Origin: Platycnemis pennipes
Taxonomy: Eukaryota > Arthropoda > Insecta > Odonata > Platycnemididae
Length of the DNA stretch: 64,000 nt
NCBI GenBank assembly: GCA_933228895.1
Contig: OW121846.1
Location: forward strand, 21,705,088 to 21,769,087
Direction of reading: 5' to 3'
The notes below the pieces were generated by a model that saw nothing but the letters and a program-made list of their open reading frames with translations, did no database searches and was not told where the DNA came from. Below, in pieces: positions 1-12,617 of this stretch (positions within the stretch are counted from its first letter, which is position 1; each line of letters starts with the position of its first letter). The position numbers were made by a program, and so were the translations under genes.

Positions 1-1809
1 TTAGCGTAATTACTTTATTTATCTCTAAAAATTTGAATGAGTAATCGTAGAACGCCTTTCACCAAGATTTCTATATTGAGAAAAGAAAGTTAGCAATAAT
101 TGATGTAAATCCTTCTGAAGGGAGAAAAAAAGTCATTTAAAAAAAATAGTAGTAAAAATGATTTTATTCGATGAAATACGAATTTTAGTGAAAGCCTCTT
201 AGCAGGGTTTTTTTAGATTTTTTTCATAAATTTCGCTTAACTTTTCTGAGGAGAGGGAAAAGAGCTTTTTCGAAGCAAAATTGTGGTAAAAATTAATTTT
301 TTAAGGAAGAAATACCTTTTCGTAGGTACGCGCTATAGCATGATTTTTCTATTCTGCTTTGAAATAATGCATTTGTTGCGATGAACTGGTTTGAGATGAA
401 CAATAGAGTCATTTTAGCGGAAATATCAGGAATAATAAATGATCACTTAAATATATAATATTTAATTTGAGACAGATCTTTTTAGCTGGATTTAATATTT
501 TTGCAAAGAAATTTTGAAATAATTTCTGTGAAATATTTGAGAGGAAGCGAAAGATTAAATTTTTCTTCAAAAAAGGGGTTATAATAAATATAGTTGGAAG
601 AAAGTGATTTATCAAAGAACAAAACCTAGTAGGATTTTTTTGTTTTGCTAAGACATTTGCATTTAATGTAGTTAACTCTTATGAGAATAGGAAAAGGGTC
701 AATAATAGTTGATTAACAGCGGTTAAAATGAATTTATTAGGAGGAATTTCATTTTTGAGAGAACATCTCTTAGGAGAATTTATTTATTAGCTCGGAAATT
801 TTTCTTAAGTTGTGGTGACCTATTCTGAAAATCGGCGTAAGAGTCAATAAATTTTGTAAAACAGATTAAAAAAATTAGGTATGAAGAAATTCATTTTTTC
901 GAGGACTCTTCATAGCGTAATCACTTTATTTATCTATAAAAATTTGAATTAGTAATCGCGGAGTGCCTTTTAGCAGAATTTCTATAATTTATAAGAAATT
1001 TAGCTTTAAATGCTGTGAACCCTTCTGAAGGGAGGCATCAGATTCAATTTTTATAAAAAATTGGTAAAATTGATTTTATTGGATGAATTACAAATTTGAG
1101 AGAACGCCCTTTAGCGGTTTTTTTTAAATTAAAGATTATTTACATACATTACGCTGAAATATTCTGAGATGAGGTAAAAGAGTTTTTCGAAGAAAACGTC
1201 CGTAAAAATGAATTTTTTCGAAAGAAATACCTTTTCATAAGAACGCCCTTTAGCATGATTTTATCTTTATTGTTTTGAAGTAACGCGTTTGTTGCAATGA
1301 ACTGTTTTGAGATGATCAATAGAGTCAATTTTAGCTGAAAACGGGAATAGAAATGATTACTTGAATAAATAATATTTAATTTGAGAAAGCGCCTTTTAGC
1401 TGGATTTAATTTTATTGCAAAGAAATTTTGAAATTTATACTGTGAAATATTTGAGAGGAGGCGAAAAAGTAAATGTTTTTTGAAAAACAGCGGTAATAAT
1501 AAATTTAGTGGGAGGAAAGTGATTTTTCAGAGAAGAACTATTAATAGGCATTTTTATGCTAAGGGATTTGCTTTATATGTGGTAAACAATTTTGAGAATA
1601 GACTAAAGAGTCATTAATAGTTGTATACCAGTGGTAAAATGAATTTTTAGGAGGAGTTTCATTTTTAGACAACATTTCTTAGGAGATTTTATTAAGTAGC
1701 TCGGAAATTTGACATAACTTGTGGTGACCTGTTCTGACAATTGGCGTAAGAGTAAATAAATTTTGTAAAACAGCGATAAAAAAAATTAAGTTTGAAGAAA
1801 TTTGTTTTT
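1..1809. repeat. Satellite, two diverged ~0.91-kb blocks left of the HOR array
   Basis: Two head-to-tail satellite blocks, with a boundary near 899 where the cut monomer begins (TCGAGGACTC). They show the same six-plus-one monomer architecture as the HOR blocks but differ from the six homogeneous copies at many positions. Positions 1-1718 align by eye with 37099-38812, including the shared unusual phrase AATTAGTAATCGCGGAG (about 946 and 38053). The array continues past the left window edge. No gene is visible. Confidence 0.85.
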
Positions 1810-4800
1810 GCGAGGAGTCATCTTAGTGTAATTACTTTATTTATCTCTAAAAATTTGGATGAGTAATCGTAGAACGCCTATCACCAAGATTTCTATATTT
1901 TGCAAATAAGTTAAGCAATAATTGATGTGAATCCTTCTGAAGGGAGAAAAAAGTGTCAATTAAAAAAAAAATGGTAGTCAAAAGGATTTTATTCGATGAA
2001 ATACGAATTTTAGTGAAAGCCTCTTAGCAGGGTTTTTTTTAGATTTTTTTCATAAATTTCGCTTAACTATTCTGAGAAGAGGGAAAAGAGCTTTTTCGAA
2101 GTAAAATGGCGGTAAAAATGAATTTTTTTAAGGAAGAAATACCTTTTCGCAGGAACGCGTTATAGCATGATTTTTCTATTCTGCTTTGAAATAATGCATT
2201 TGTTGCGATGAACTGTTTTGAGATGAACAATACAGTCATTTTTAGCGGAAATACAGGAATAATAAATGATCACTTAAATATATAATATTTAATTTGAGAG
2301 AGATCTTTTCAGCTGGATTTAATATTATTACAAATAAATTTTAAAATAATTTCTGTGAAATATTTGAGAGGAAGCGAAAGATTAAATTTTTCTTCAAAAA
2401 AGGGGTTATAATAAATTTAGTGGGAAGAAAGTGATTTTTCAAAGAACAACACCTAGTAGGATTTTTTTGTTTTGCTAAGACATTTGCTTAAAATGTGGTT
2501 AACTCTTTTGAGAATAGGAAAAGGGTCAATTATAGTTGAATAACAGCGGTTAGAATGTATTTATTAGGAGTAATTTCATTTTTGAGAGTACATCTCTTAG
2601 GAGAATTTATTTAGCAGCTCGGTAATTTGACATCAGTTGTGGTGACCTGTTCGGAAAGTTGGTGTAGGAGACATTATAAGTTGTAAAACAGCGATAAAAA
2701 AAATGTTTAGAATGAAAAAACTTATTTTTGCGATGACTCCTCTTAGCTTAATCACTTAATTTATCTATAAAAATTTGAATGAATAATCGTAGAACGCGTT
2801 TTAGAAGGATTTGTATATTTTCCAAAGTAATTAAGTATTAATTGCTGTGAGCCCTTCTGAAGGGAGGCAAAAGAGTAAATTTTTTATAAAACATATAGTA
2901 GTAAAAATGATTTTATATGAAGATTTCAAATTTGAGAGAACGCCTTTTAGTACTTTTTTTATTTTAAAAAAATATTTACATAAATTACAATGAACTATTC
3001 TGAGATGATGGAAGAGTTTATTCGAAGTAAAACGGCGGTAAAAATTAATATTTTCGGAAGAAATATCTTTTCCAGAGAACGCCCTGTAGCAGGATTTATT
3101 CTATTTTGCTTTGAAATAGTGCATTTGTAGCCATGGACTGTTCTAAATGTAACAATAGAGTCAATTTTAGCGGAGATGCAGGAATATAAATAATTACATT
3201 AATATTTAATATTTAATTTGATATGGTGCCTCTTAGCTGGATTAATTTTTTTGCAAAGAAATTTCAAATTAGTTACTGTAAAATATTTGATAGGAGGTGA
3301 AAAAGTAAATTTATCCTGAAAAAGAGTGGTATAAATAAATTAACTTACAGGAAAGTTATTTTTAGGAGAAAAACTCCTAGTAAGATATATTGTTTTACTG
3401 AGATATTTGCTCTAAATGAGGTTGGTCATTATGATAATAGGCTAAAGGGTCAATAATAATTTAATAACAGCGGTTTAAATGAACTTATTAGGAGGATTTT
3501 CATTTTTGAGAGAACATCTCTTACGAGATTTTTTTAAGAAGTTTGGAAATTTGACATAAGTTGTGGTCACCTGTTCTGAAAATTGGCGTAAGTGACATCA
3601 TAAGTTGTAAAACAGGGACAAAAAAAATTTAATATGAAAAAATTTATTTTTGCGAGGACTCCTCTTAGCTTAATCAATCTATTTATCTATAAAAATTTCA
3701 ATGAGTAATCGTAGAACGCCTGTTAGTAAGATTGCTATATTTTGCAAGGAAATTAAGCATTAATTGTTGTAAACCCTTCTGAAGGGAGGTAAAAGAGTAT
3801 TTTTTTTTTAATAGTAGTAAAATTGATTTTATTGGAAGAATTACAAATTTGAGAGAACGCCTTTTGGTTGTTTTTTTATTTTAAAGACTATTAACATACA
3901 TTACGCTGAACTTTTCTGAGATGAGGGAAAATAGTTTTTTCGAAGAAAACGTCGGTAAAAATAGAGTCAATTATAGCTGAAAATAGGAATAAGAATGAAT
4001 ACGTGAATATTTAATATTTAACATGAGAAAGCGCCTCTTAGCTGAATTTAATTTTTTTGTAAAGTCATTTTGAAATATATATAGTGCAATATTAGAGATG
4101 AGGCGAAAAAGTAAATTTTTCTAAAAAAACAGCGGTAATAATAAATTTAGTGGGAGGAAAGTGGTTTTTCAGAAAACAATTTATTATGATGAATTATATG
4201 TTTGAGAAAACATCTTTTAGGAGAATTTATTTAAAAGCTCGGAAATTTAAATAAGTTGTGGTATTCTGTTCTAAAATTAGGCATAGGAGTCAAAATAAGT
4301 TGTAAAACAGCGATAAAATTAATTTAGTTTGAAGAAATTCATTTTTGCGAGGACTCCTTTTAGCTTAATCACTTAATTTATCTATAAAAATTTGAATGAA
4401 TAATCGTAGAACGCGTTTTAGAAGGATTTCTATATTTTCCAAAGTAATTAAGTATTAATTGCTGTGAGCCCTTCTGAAGGGAGGCAAAAGAGTAAATTTT
4501 TTATAAAACATATAGTAGTAAAAATGATTTTATATGAAGATTTCAAATTTGAGAGAACGCCTTTTAGTACTTTTTTTATTTTAAAAAAATATTTACATAA
4601 ATTACAATGAACTATTCTGAGATGATGGAAGAGTTTATTCGAAGTAAAACGGCGGTAAAAATTAATATTTTCGGAAGAAATATCTTTTCCAGAGAACGCC
4701 CTGTAGCAGGATTTTTTCTATTTTGCTTTGAAATAGTGCATTTGTAGACATGGACTGTTCTAAATGTAACAATAGAGTCAATTTTAGCGGAGATGCAGGA

Positions 4801-7800
4801 ATATAAATAATTACATTAATATTTAATATTTAATTTGATATGGTGCCTCTTAGCTGGATTAATTTTTTTGCAAAGAAATTTCAAATTAGTTACTGTAAAA
4901 TATTTGATAGGAGGTGAAAAAGTAAATTTATCCTGAAAAAGAGTGGTATAAATAAATTAACTTACAGGAAAGTTATTTTTAGGAGAAAAACTCCTAGTAA
5001 GATATATTGTTTTACTGAGATATTTGCTCTAAATGAGGTTGGCTATTATGATAATAGGCTAAAGGGTCAATAATAATTTAATAACAGCGGTTTAAATGAA
5101 CTTATTAGGAGGATTTTCATTTTTGAGAGAACATCTCTTACGAGATTTTTTTAAGAAGTTTGGAAATTTGACATAAGTTGTGGTCACCTGTTCTGAAAAT
5201 TGGCGTAAGTGACATCATAAGTTGTAAAACAGGGACAAAAAAAATTTAATATGAAAAAATTTATTTTTGCGAGGACTCCTCTTAGCTTAATCAATCTATT
5301 TATCTATAAAAATTTCAATGAGTAATCGTAGAACGCCTGTTAGTAAGATTGCTATATTTTGCAAGGAAATTAAGCATTAATTGTTGTAAACCCTTCTGAA
5401 GGGAGGTAAAAGAGTATTTTTTTTTTAATAGTAGTAAAATTGATTTTATTGGAAGAATTACAAATTTGAGAGAACGCCTTTTGGTTGTTTTTTTATTTTA
5501 AAGACTATTAACATACATTACGCTGAACTTTTCTGAGATGAGGGAAAATAGTTTTTTCGAAGAAAACGTCGGTAAAAATAGAGTCAATTATAGCTGAAAA
5601 TAGGAATAAGAATGAATACGTGAATATTTAATATTTAACATGAGAAAGCGCCTCTTAGCTGAATTTAATTTTTTTGTAAAGTCATTTTGAAATATATATA
5701 GTGCAATATTAGAGATGAGGCGAAAAAGTAAATTTTTCTAAAAAAACAGCGGTAATAATAAATTTAGTGGGAGGAAAGTGGTTTTTCAGAAAACAATTTA
5801 TTATGATGAATTATATGTTTGAGAAAACATCTTTTAGGAGAATTTATTTAAAAGCTCGGAAATTTAAATAAGTTGTGGTATTCTGTTCTAAAATTAGGCA
5901 TAGGAGTCAAAATAAGTTGTAAAACAGCGATAAAATTAATTTAGTTTGAAGAAATTCATTTTTGCGAGGACTCCTTTTAGCTTAATCACTTTATATATCT
6001 CTAAAAATTTGAATGCGTTATCGTAGAACTATTTTTTAGCAAGATTTCTATATTTTGCAACGAAAATAGGCATTATTGCTGTGAATTTTTTTGAAGGGAC
6101 AAAAAAAGTCAATTTTTAATTTTAAAAAAATAGCAGTAAAATGAATTATTAGGAGAAGACGATAAAGTCAATTTTAGCAGCAATTCATTAGTTAACTGTT
6201 ATGAGAAAAGGCGAAAGGGTCAATAATAGTTATAGAAATTTATAACGATTAAAATAAATTTATTAGAAAGAATTTCATTTTTGAGAGAACATCTGTTAAG
6301 AGAATTTATTTATTAGCTCGGAAAATTTTCTAAGTTGTGGTGACCTGTTCTGAAAATTGGCGTAGGAGTCAATATATTTTGTAAAACAGCGATAAAAAAA
6401 TTAAGTTTGAAGAAATTTATTTTTTCGAGAACTCCTCATAGCGTAATCAATTTATTTAGATGAAGTAAAAGAGTTTATCGAAGAAAACGTCGGTAAAAAT
6501 GAATTTTTTCGACAGAAATACCGCTTCGTAAGAACGCCTTTTAGCGTGATTTTTTCTTTAATGCTTTGAAATAACGCGTTTGTTGCGATGAACTGTTTTG
6601 AGATGATCAATAGAGTCAATTTTAGCTGAAAACAGGAATAACAATGATTACTTGAATATATATTATTTAATTTGAGAAAGCGCCTCATAGCTGGATTTAA
6701 TTTTATTGCAAAGAAATTTTCAAATATATACTGTAAAATATTTGAGAGGAGGCGAAAAAGTAAATGTTTCTTGAAAAACAGCGGTAATAATAAATTTAGT
6801 GGGAGGAAAGTGATTTTTCAGAAAAGAACTATGAATAGGATTTTTTTGCTTAGGGATTTGCTTTATATGTGGTAAACTATTATGAGAATAGGCTAAAGAG
6901 TCAATAATAGTTGAATACCAGCGGTAAAATGAATTTATTAGGAGGAATTTCATTTTTTAGACAACATTTCTTAGGAGAATTTTTTGGTCGTTCGGAAATT
7001 TGACAAAACTTGTGGTGACCTGTACTGAAAATTGGCGTAAGAGACATTATAAGTTGTGAAATAACGATAAAAAAATAAACTTAGAAGAAATTTGTATTTA
7101 CGAGGACTCATCTTAGCGTAATTACTTTATTTATCTCTAAAAATTTCAATGAGTAATCGTAGAACGCCTTTTACCAAGATTTTTATATTTTGCAAACAAA
7201 TTAAGCATTAATTGCCGTGAACCCTTCTGAAGGAAGCAAAAGAGTCAATTTTTTATTTAAAAAAATAGTAGTAAAATTGATTTAATTGGATGAATTACAA
7301 ATTTGAGAGAACGCCTTTTAGCAGGTTTTTTTTAAATTAAAGATTATTTATATCCATTACGCTGAACTACTCTGAGATGAGGTAAAAGAATTTTTCGAAG
7401 AAAACGTCGGTAAAAATGAATTTTTTCGAAAGAAATACCTTTTCGTTAGAACGCCCCGTAGCATGATTTGTTCTATTTTGCTTTGAAATAATGCATTTGT
7501 GGCGATAAACTGTTTTAAGATGAACAATAGAGTCATTTTTAGCAAAAATGCAGGAAAAAAATGATTATTTATATATATAATATTTAATTTGAAAGAGCCC
7601 TTCTTAGCTGGATTTAATATTTTTGCAAAGAAATTTTGAAATTTTTTTCTGTGAAATATTTGAAAGGAAGCGAAAGATTAAATTTTTCTTCAAAAAAGGG
7701 GTAAAAATAAATTTAGTTGGAGGAAAGTGATTTTTCAGAGAACAACTCCTAGTAGGATTTTTTTGTTTTCCTAAGACATTTACCTTAAATGTGGTTATCT

Positions 7801-8022
7801 TTTATGAGAATAGGCTAAAGAGTCAATAATAGTTAAAAATCAGCGGCTTAAAAGAATTTATTAGGAGGAATTTTATTTTTGAGAGAACATTTCTTAAGAG
7901 AATTTATTTAGTAGCTCGGAAATTTGACATATGTTGTGATGATTTGTTCTAAATTTGGCGTAAGAGACATGATAAGTTGTAAAACAGCGATAAAAACATT
8001 AATTTTGAAGAAATTCATTTTT
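1810..8022. repeat. HOR copy 1, long form (6,213 bp)
   Basis: First homogeneous higher-order repeat copy. Block boundaries, set at the GCGAGGA/GCGATGA start of each cut monomer, are: A 1810-2729, B 2730-3651, C 3652-4346, B' 4347-5268, C' 5269-5963, D 5964-6424, E 6425-7099, F 7100-8022. The extra B'C' pair explains the 1,617-1,618-bp excess over the short form. Short ORFs inside it recur identically in the other copies and are not genes. Confidence 0.92.
2730..5963. repeat. Tandem duplication of blocks B+C (2 x 1,617 bp)
   Basis: Blocks B-C (2730-4346) are repeated as B'-C' (4347-5963). B' starts with the head of a D-type block (GCGAGGACTCCTTTTAGC) and then continues as B (TCACTTAATTTATC). 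The crossover therefore lies within the roughly 20 bp of TTAGCTTAATCACTT homology shared by the starts of blocks B and D. B and B' differ at a few sites, for example GTAGCCATGG at about 3127 against GTAGACATGG at about 4744. Confidence 0.9.
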
Positions 8023-11000
8023 GCGAGGAGTCATCTTAGTGTAATTACTTTATTTATCTCTAAAAATTTGAATGAGAAATCGTAGAACGCCTATCACCAA
8101 GATTTCTATATTTTGCAAATAAATTAAGCAATAATTGATGTGAATCCTTCTGAAGGGAGAAAAAAGTGTCAATTAAAAAAAAATGGTAGTCAAAAGGATT
8201 TTATTCGATGAAATACGAATTTTAGTGAAAGCCTCTTAGCAGGGTTTTTTTTAGATTTTTTTCATAAATTTCGCTTAACTATTCTGAGAAGAGGGAAAAG
8301 AGCTTTTTCGAAGTAAAATGGCGGTAAAAATGAATTTTTTTAAGGAAGAAATACCTTTTCGCAGGAACGCGCTATAGCATGATTTTTCTATTCTGCTTTG
8401 AAATAATGCATTTGTTGCGATGAACTGTTTTGAGATGAACAATACAGTCATTTTTAGCGGAAATACAGGAATAATAAATGATCACTTAAATATATAATAT
8501 TTAATTTGAGAGAGATCTTTTCAGCTGGATTTAATATTATTGCAAATAAATTTTAAAATAATTACTGTGAAATATTTTAGAGGAAGCGAAAGATTAAATT
8601 TTTCTTCAAAAAAGGGGTTATAATAAATTTAGTGGGAAGAAAGTGATTTTTCAAAGAACAACACCTAGTAGGATTTTTTTGTTTTGCTAAGACATTTGCT
8701 TTTAATGTGGTTAACTCTTTTGAGAATAGGAAAAGGGTCAATTATAGTTGAATAACAGCGGTTAGAATGAATTTATTAGGAGTAATTTCATTTATGAGAG
8801 AACATCTCTTAGGAGAATTTATTTAGTAGCTCGGTAATTTGACATCAGTTGTGGTGACCTGTTCGGAAAGTTGGTGTAGGAGACATTATAAGTTGTAAAA
8901 CAGCGATAAAAAAAATGTTTAGAATGAAAAAACTTATTTTTGCGATGACTCCTCTTAGCTTAATCACTTTATTTATCTATAAAAATTTGAATGAATAATC
9001 GTAGAACGCGTTTTAGAAGGATTTCTATATTTTCCAAAGTAATTAAGTATTAATTGCTGTGAGCCCTTCTGAAGGGAGGCAAAAGAGTAAATTTTTTATA
9101 AAACATATAGTAGTAAAAATGATTTTATATGAAGATTTCAAATTTGAGAGAACGCCTTTTAGTACTTTTTTTATTTTAAAAAAATATTTACATAAATTAC
9201 AATGAACTATTCTGAGATGATGGAAGAGTTTATTCGAAGTAAAACGGCGGTAAAAATTAATATTTTCGGAAGAAATATCTTTTCCAGAGAACGCCCTGTA
9301 GCAGGATTTTTTCTATTTTGCTTTGAAATAGTGCATTTGTAGCCATGGACTGTTCTAAATGTAACAATAGAGTCAATTTTAGCGGAGATGCAGGAATATA
9401 AATAATTACATTAATATTTAATATTTAATTTGATATGGTGCCTCTTAGCTGGATTAATTTTTTTGCAAAGAAATTTCAAATTAGTTACTGTAAAATATTT
9501 GATAGGAGGTGAAAAAGTAAATTTATCCTGAAAAAGAGTGGTATAAATAAATTAACTTACAGGAAAGTTATTTTTAGGAGAAAAACTCCTAGTAAGATAT
9601 ATTGTTTTACTGAGATATTTGCTCTAAATGAGGTTGGCTATTATGATAATAGGCTAAAGGGTCAATAATAATTTAATAACAGCGGTTTAAATGAACTTAT
9701 TAGGAGGATTTTCATTTTTGAGAGAACATCTCTTAGGAGATTTTTTTAAGAAGTTTGGAAATTTGACATAAGTTGTGGTCACCTGTTCTGAAAATTGGCG
9801 TAAGTGACATCATAAGTTGTAAAACAGGGACAAAAAAAATTTAATATGAAAAAATTCATTTTTGCGAGGACTCCTCTTAGCTTAATCAATCTATTTATCT
9901 ATAAAAATTTCAATGAGTAATCGTAGAACGCCTGTTAGTAAGATTGCTATATTTTGCAAGGAAATTAAGCATTAATTGTTGTAAGCCCTTCTGAAGGGAG
10001 GCAAAAGAGTAATTTTTTTTTAATAGTAGTAAAATTGATTTTATTGGAAGAATTACAAATTTGAGAGAACGCCTTTTGGTTGTTTTTTTATTTTAAAGAC
10101 TATTAACATACATTAAGCTGAACTTTTCTGAGATGAGGGAAAAGAGTTTTTTCGAAGAAAACGTCGGTAAAAATAGAGTCAATTATAGCTGAAAATAGGA
10201 ATAAGAATGAATACGTGAATATTTAATATTTAACATGAGAAAGCGCCTCTTAGCTGAATTTAATTTTTTTGTAAAGTCATTTTGAAATATATATAGTGCA
10301 ATATTAGAGATGAGGCGAAAAAGTAAATTTTTCTAAAAAAACAGCGGTAATAATAAATTTAGTGGGAGGAAAGTGGTTTTTCAGAAAACAATTTATTATG
10401 ATGAATTATATGTTTGAGAAAACATCTTTTAGGAGAATTTATTTAAAAGCTCGGAAATTTAAATAAGTTGTGGTATTCTGTTCTAAAATTAGGCATAGGA
10501 GTCAAAATAAGTTGTAAAACAGCGATAAAATTAATTTAGTTTGAAGAAATTCATTTTTGCGAGGACTCCTTTTAGCTTAATCACTTTATATATCTCTAAA
10601 AATTTGAATGCGTAATCGTAGAACTATTTTTTAGCAAGATTTCTATATTTTGCAACGAAAATAGGCATTATTGCTGTGAATTTTTTTGAAGGGACAAAAA
10701 AAGTCAATTTTTAATTTTAGAAAAATAGCAGTAAAATGAATTATTAGGAGAAGACGATAAAGTCAATTTTAGCAGCAATTCATTAGTTAACTGTTATGAG
10801 AAAAGGCGAAAGGGTCAATAATAGTTATAGAAATTTATAACGATTAAAATAAATTTATTAGAAAGAATTTCATTTTTGAGAGAACATCTGTTAAGAGAAT
10901 TTATTTATTAGCTCGGAAAATTTTCTAAGTTGTGGTGACCTGTTCTGAAAATTGGCGTAGGAGTCAATACATTTTGTAAAACAGCGATAAAAAAAATTAA

Positions 11001-12617
11001 GTTTGAAGATATTCATTTTTTCGAGAACTCCTCATAGCGTAATCAATTTATTTAGATGAAGTAAAAGAGTTTATCGAAGAAAACGTCGGTAAAAATGAAT
11101 TTTTTCGACAGAAATACCGCTTCGTAAGAACGCCTTTTAGCGTGATTTTTTCTTTAATGCTTTGAAATAACGCGTTTGTTGCGATGAACTGTTTTGAGAT
11201 GATCAATAGAGTCAATTTTAGCTGAAAACAGGAATAACAATGATTACTTGAATATATATTATTTAATTTGAGAAAGCGCCTCATAGCTGGATTTAATTTT
11301 ATTGCAAAGAAATTTTCAAATATATACTGTAAAATATTTGAGAGGAGGCGAAAAAGTAAATGTTTCTTGAAAAACAGCGGTAATAATAAATTTAGTGGGA
11401 GGAAAGTGATTTTTCAGAAAAGAACTATGAATAGGATTTTTTTGCTTAGGGATTTGCTTTATATGTGGTAAACTATTATGAGAATAGGCTAAAGAGTCAA
11501 TAATAGTTGAATACCAGCGGTAAAATGAATTTATTAGGAGGAATTTCATTTTTTAGACAACATTTCTTAGGAGAATTTTTTGGTCGTTCGGAAATTTGAC
11601 AAAACTTGTGGTGACCTGTACTGAAAATTGGCGTAAGAGACATTATAAGTTGTGAAATAACGATAAAAAAATAAACTTAGAAGAAATTTGTATTTACGAG
11701 GACTCATCTTAGCGTAATTACTTTATTTATCTCTAAAAATTTCAATGAGTAATCGTAGAACGCCTTTTACCAAGATTTTTATATTTTGCAAACAAATTAA
11801 GCATTAATTGCCGTGAACCCTTCTGAAGGAAGCAAAAGAGTCAATTTTTTATTTAAAAAAATAGTAGTAAAATTGATTTAATTGGATGAATTACAAATTT
11901 GAGAGAACGCCTTTTAGCAGGTTTTTTTAAATTAAAGATTATTTATATCCATTACGCTGAACTACTCTGAGATGAGGTAAAAGAATTTTTCGAAGAAAAC
12001 GTCGGTAAAAATGAATTTTTTCGAAAGAAATACCTTTTCGTTAGAACGCCCCGTAGCATGATTTGTTCTATTTTGCTTTGAAATAATGCATTTGTGGCGA
12101 TAAACTGTTTTAAGATGAACAATAGAGTCATTTTTAGCAAAAATGCAGGAAAAAAATGATTATTTATATATATAATATTTAATTTGAAAGAGCCCTTCTT
12201 AGCTGGATTTAATATTTTTGCAAAGAAATTTTGAAATTTTTTTCTGTGAAATATTTGAAAGGAAGCGAAAGATTAAATTTTTCTTCAAAAAAGGGGTAAA
12301 AATAAATTTAGTTGGAGGAAAGTGATTTTTCAGAGAACAACTCCTAGTAGGATTTTTTTGTTTTCCTAAGACATTTACCTTAAATGTGGTTATCTTTTAT
12401 GAGAATAGGCTAAAGAGTCAATAATAGTTAAAAATCAGCGGCTTAAAAGAATTTATTAGGAGGAATTTTATTTTTGAGAGAACATTTCTTAAGAGAATTT
12501 ATTTAGTAGCTCGGAAATTTGACATATGTTGTGATGATTTGTTCTAAATTTGGCGTAAGAGACATGATAAGTTGTAAAACAGCGATAAAAACATTAATTT
12601 TGAAGAAATTCATTTTT
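8023..12617. repeat. HOR copy 2, short form (4,595 bp)
   Basis: Reference short-form copy. Blocks: A 8023-8941 (919), B 8942-9863 (922), C 9864-10558 (695), D 10559-11020 (462), E 11021-11695 (675), F 11696-12617 (922). C, D and E are shortened versions of the ~920-bp block. In C, monomers 2 and 3 are fused by a deletion after CGGTAAAAAT and monomer 5 is truncated. In D, most of the interior is lost. In E, the cut monomer is fused to monomer 2. Confidence 0.93.
11696..12617. repeat. Representative ~920-bp block (block F) with monomers
   Basis: Best place to read the monomer structure. A cut monomer occupies 11696-11754 (59 bp). It is followed by full monomers at 11755-11900 (146), 11901-12039 (139), 12040-12185 (146), 12186-12330 (145), 12331-12475 (145) and 12476-12617 (142). 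Each monomer starts with a GAGAGAACGCCTCTTAGC-like head, then a T-rich run, TTTTGCTAAGAAATTTGC, GTGAACTGTTCTGAGA, a purine stretch (AGGCGAAAGAGTCAATTTT), ACAGCGGTAAAAATGAATTT and a GGAAGAATTTCATTTTT tail. All are on the same strand. Confidence 0.88.
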
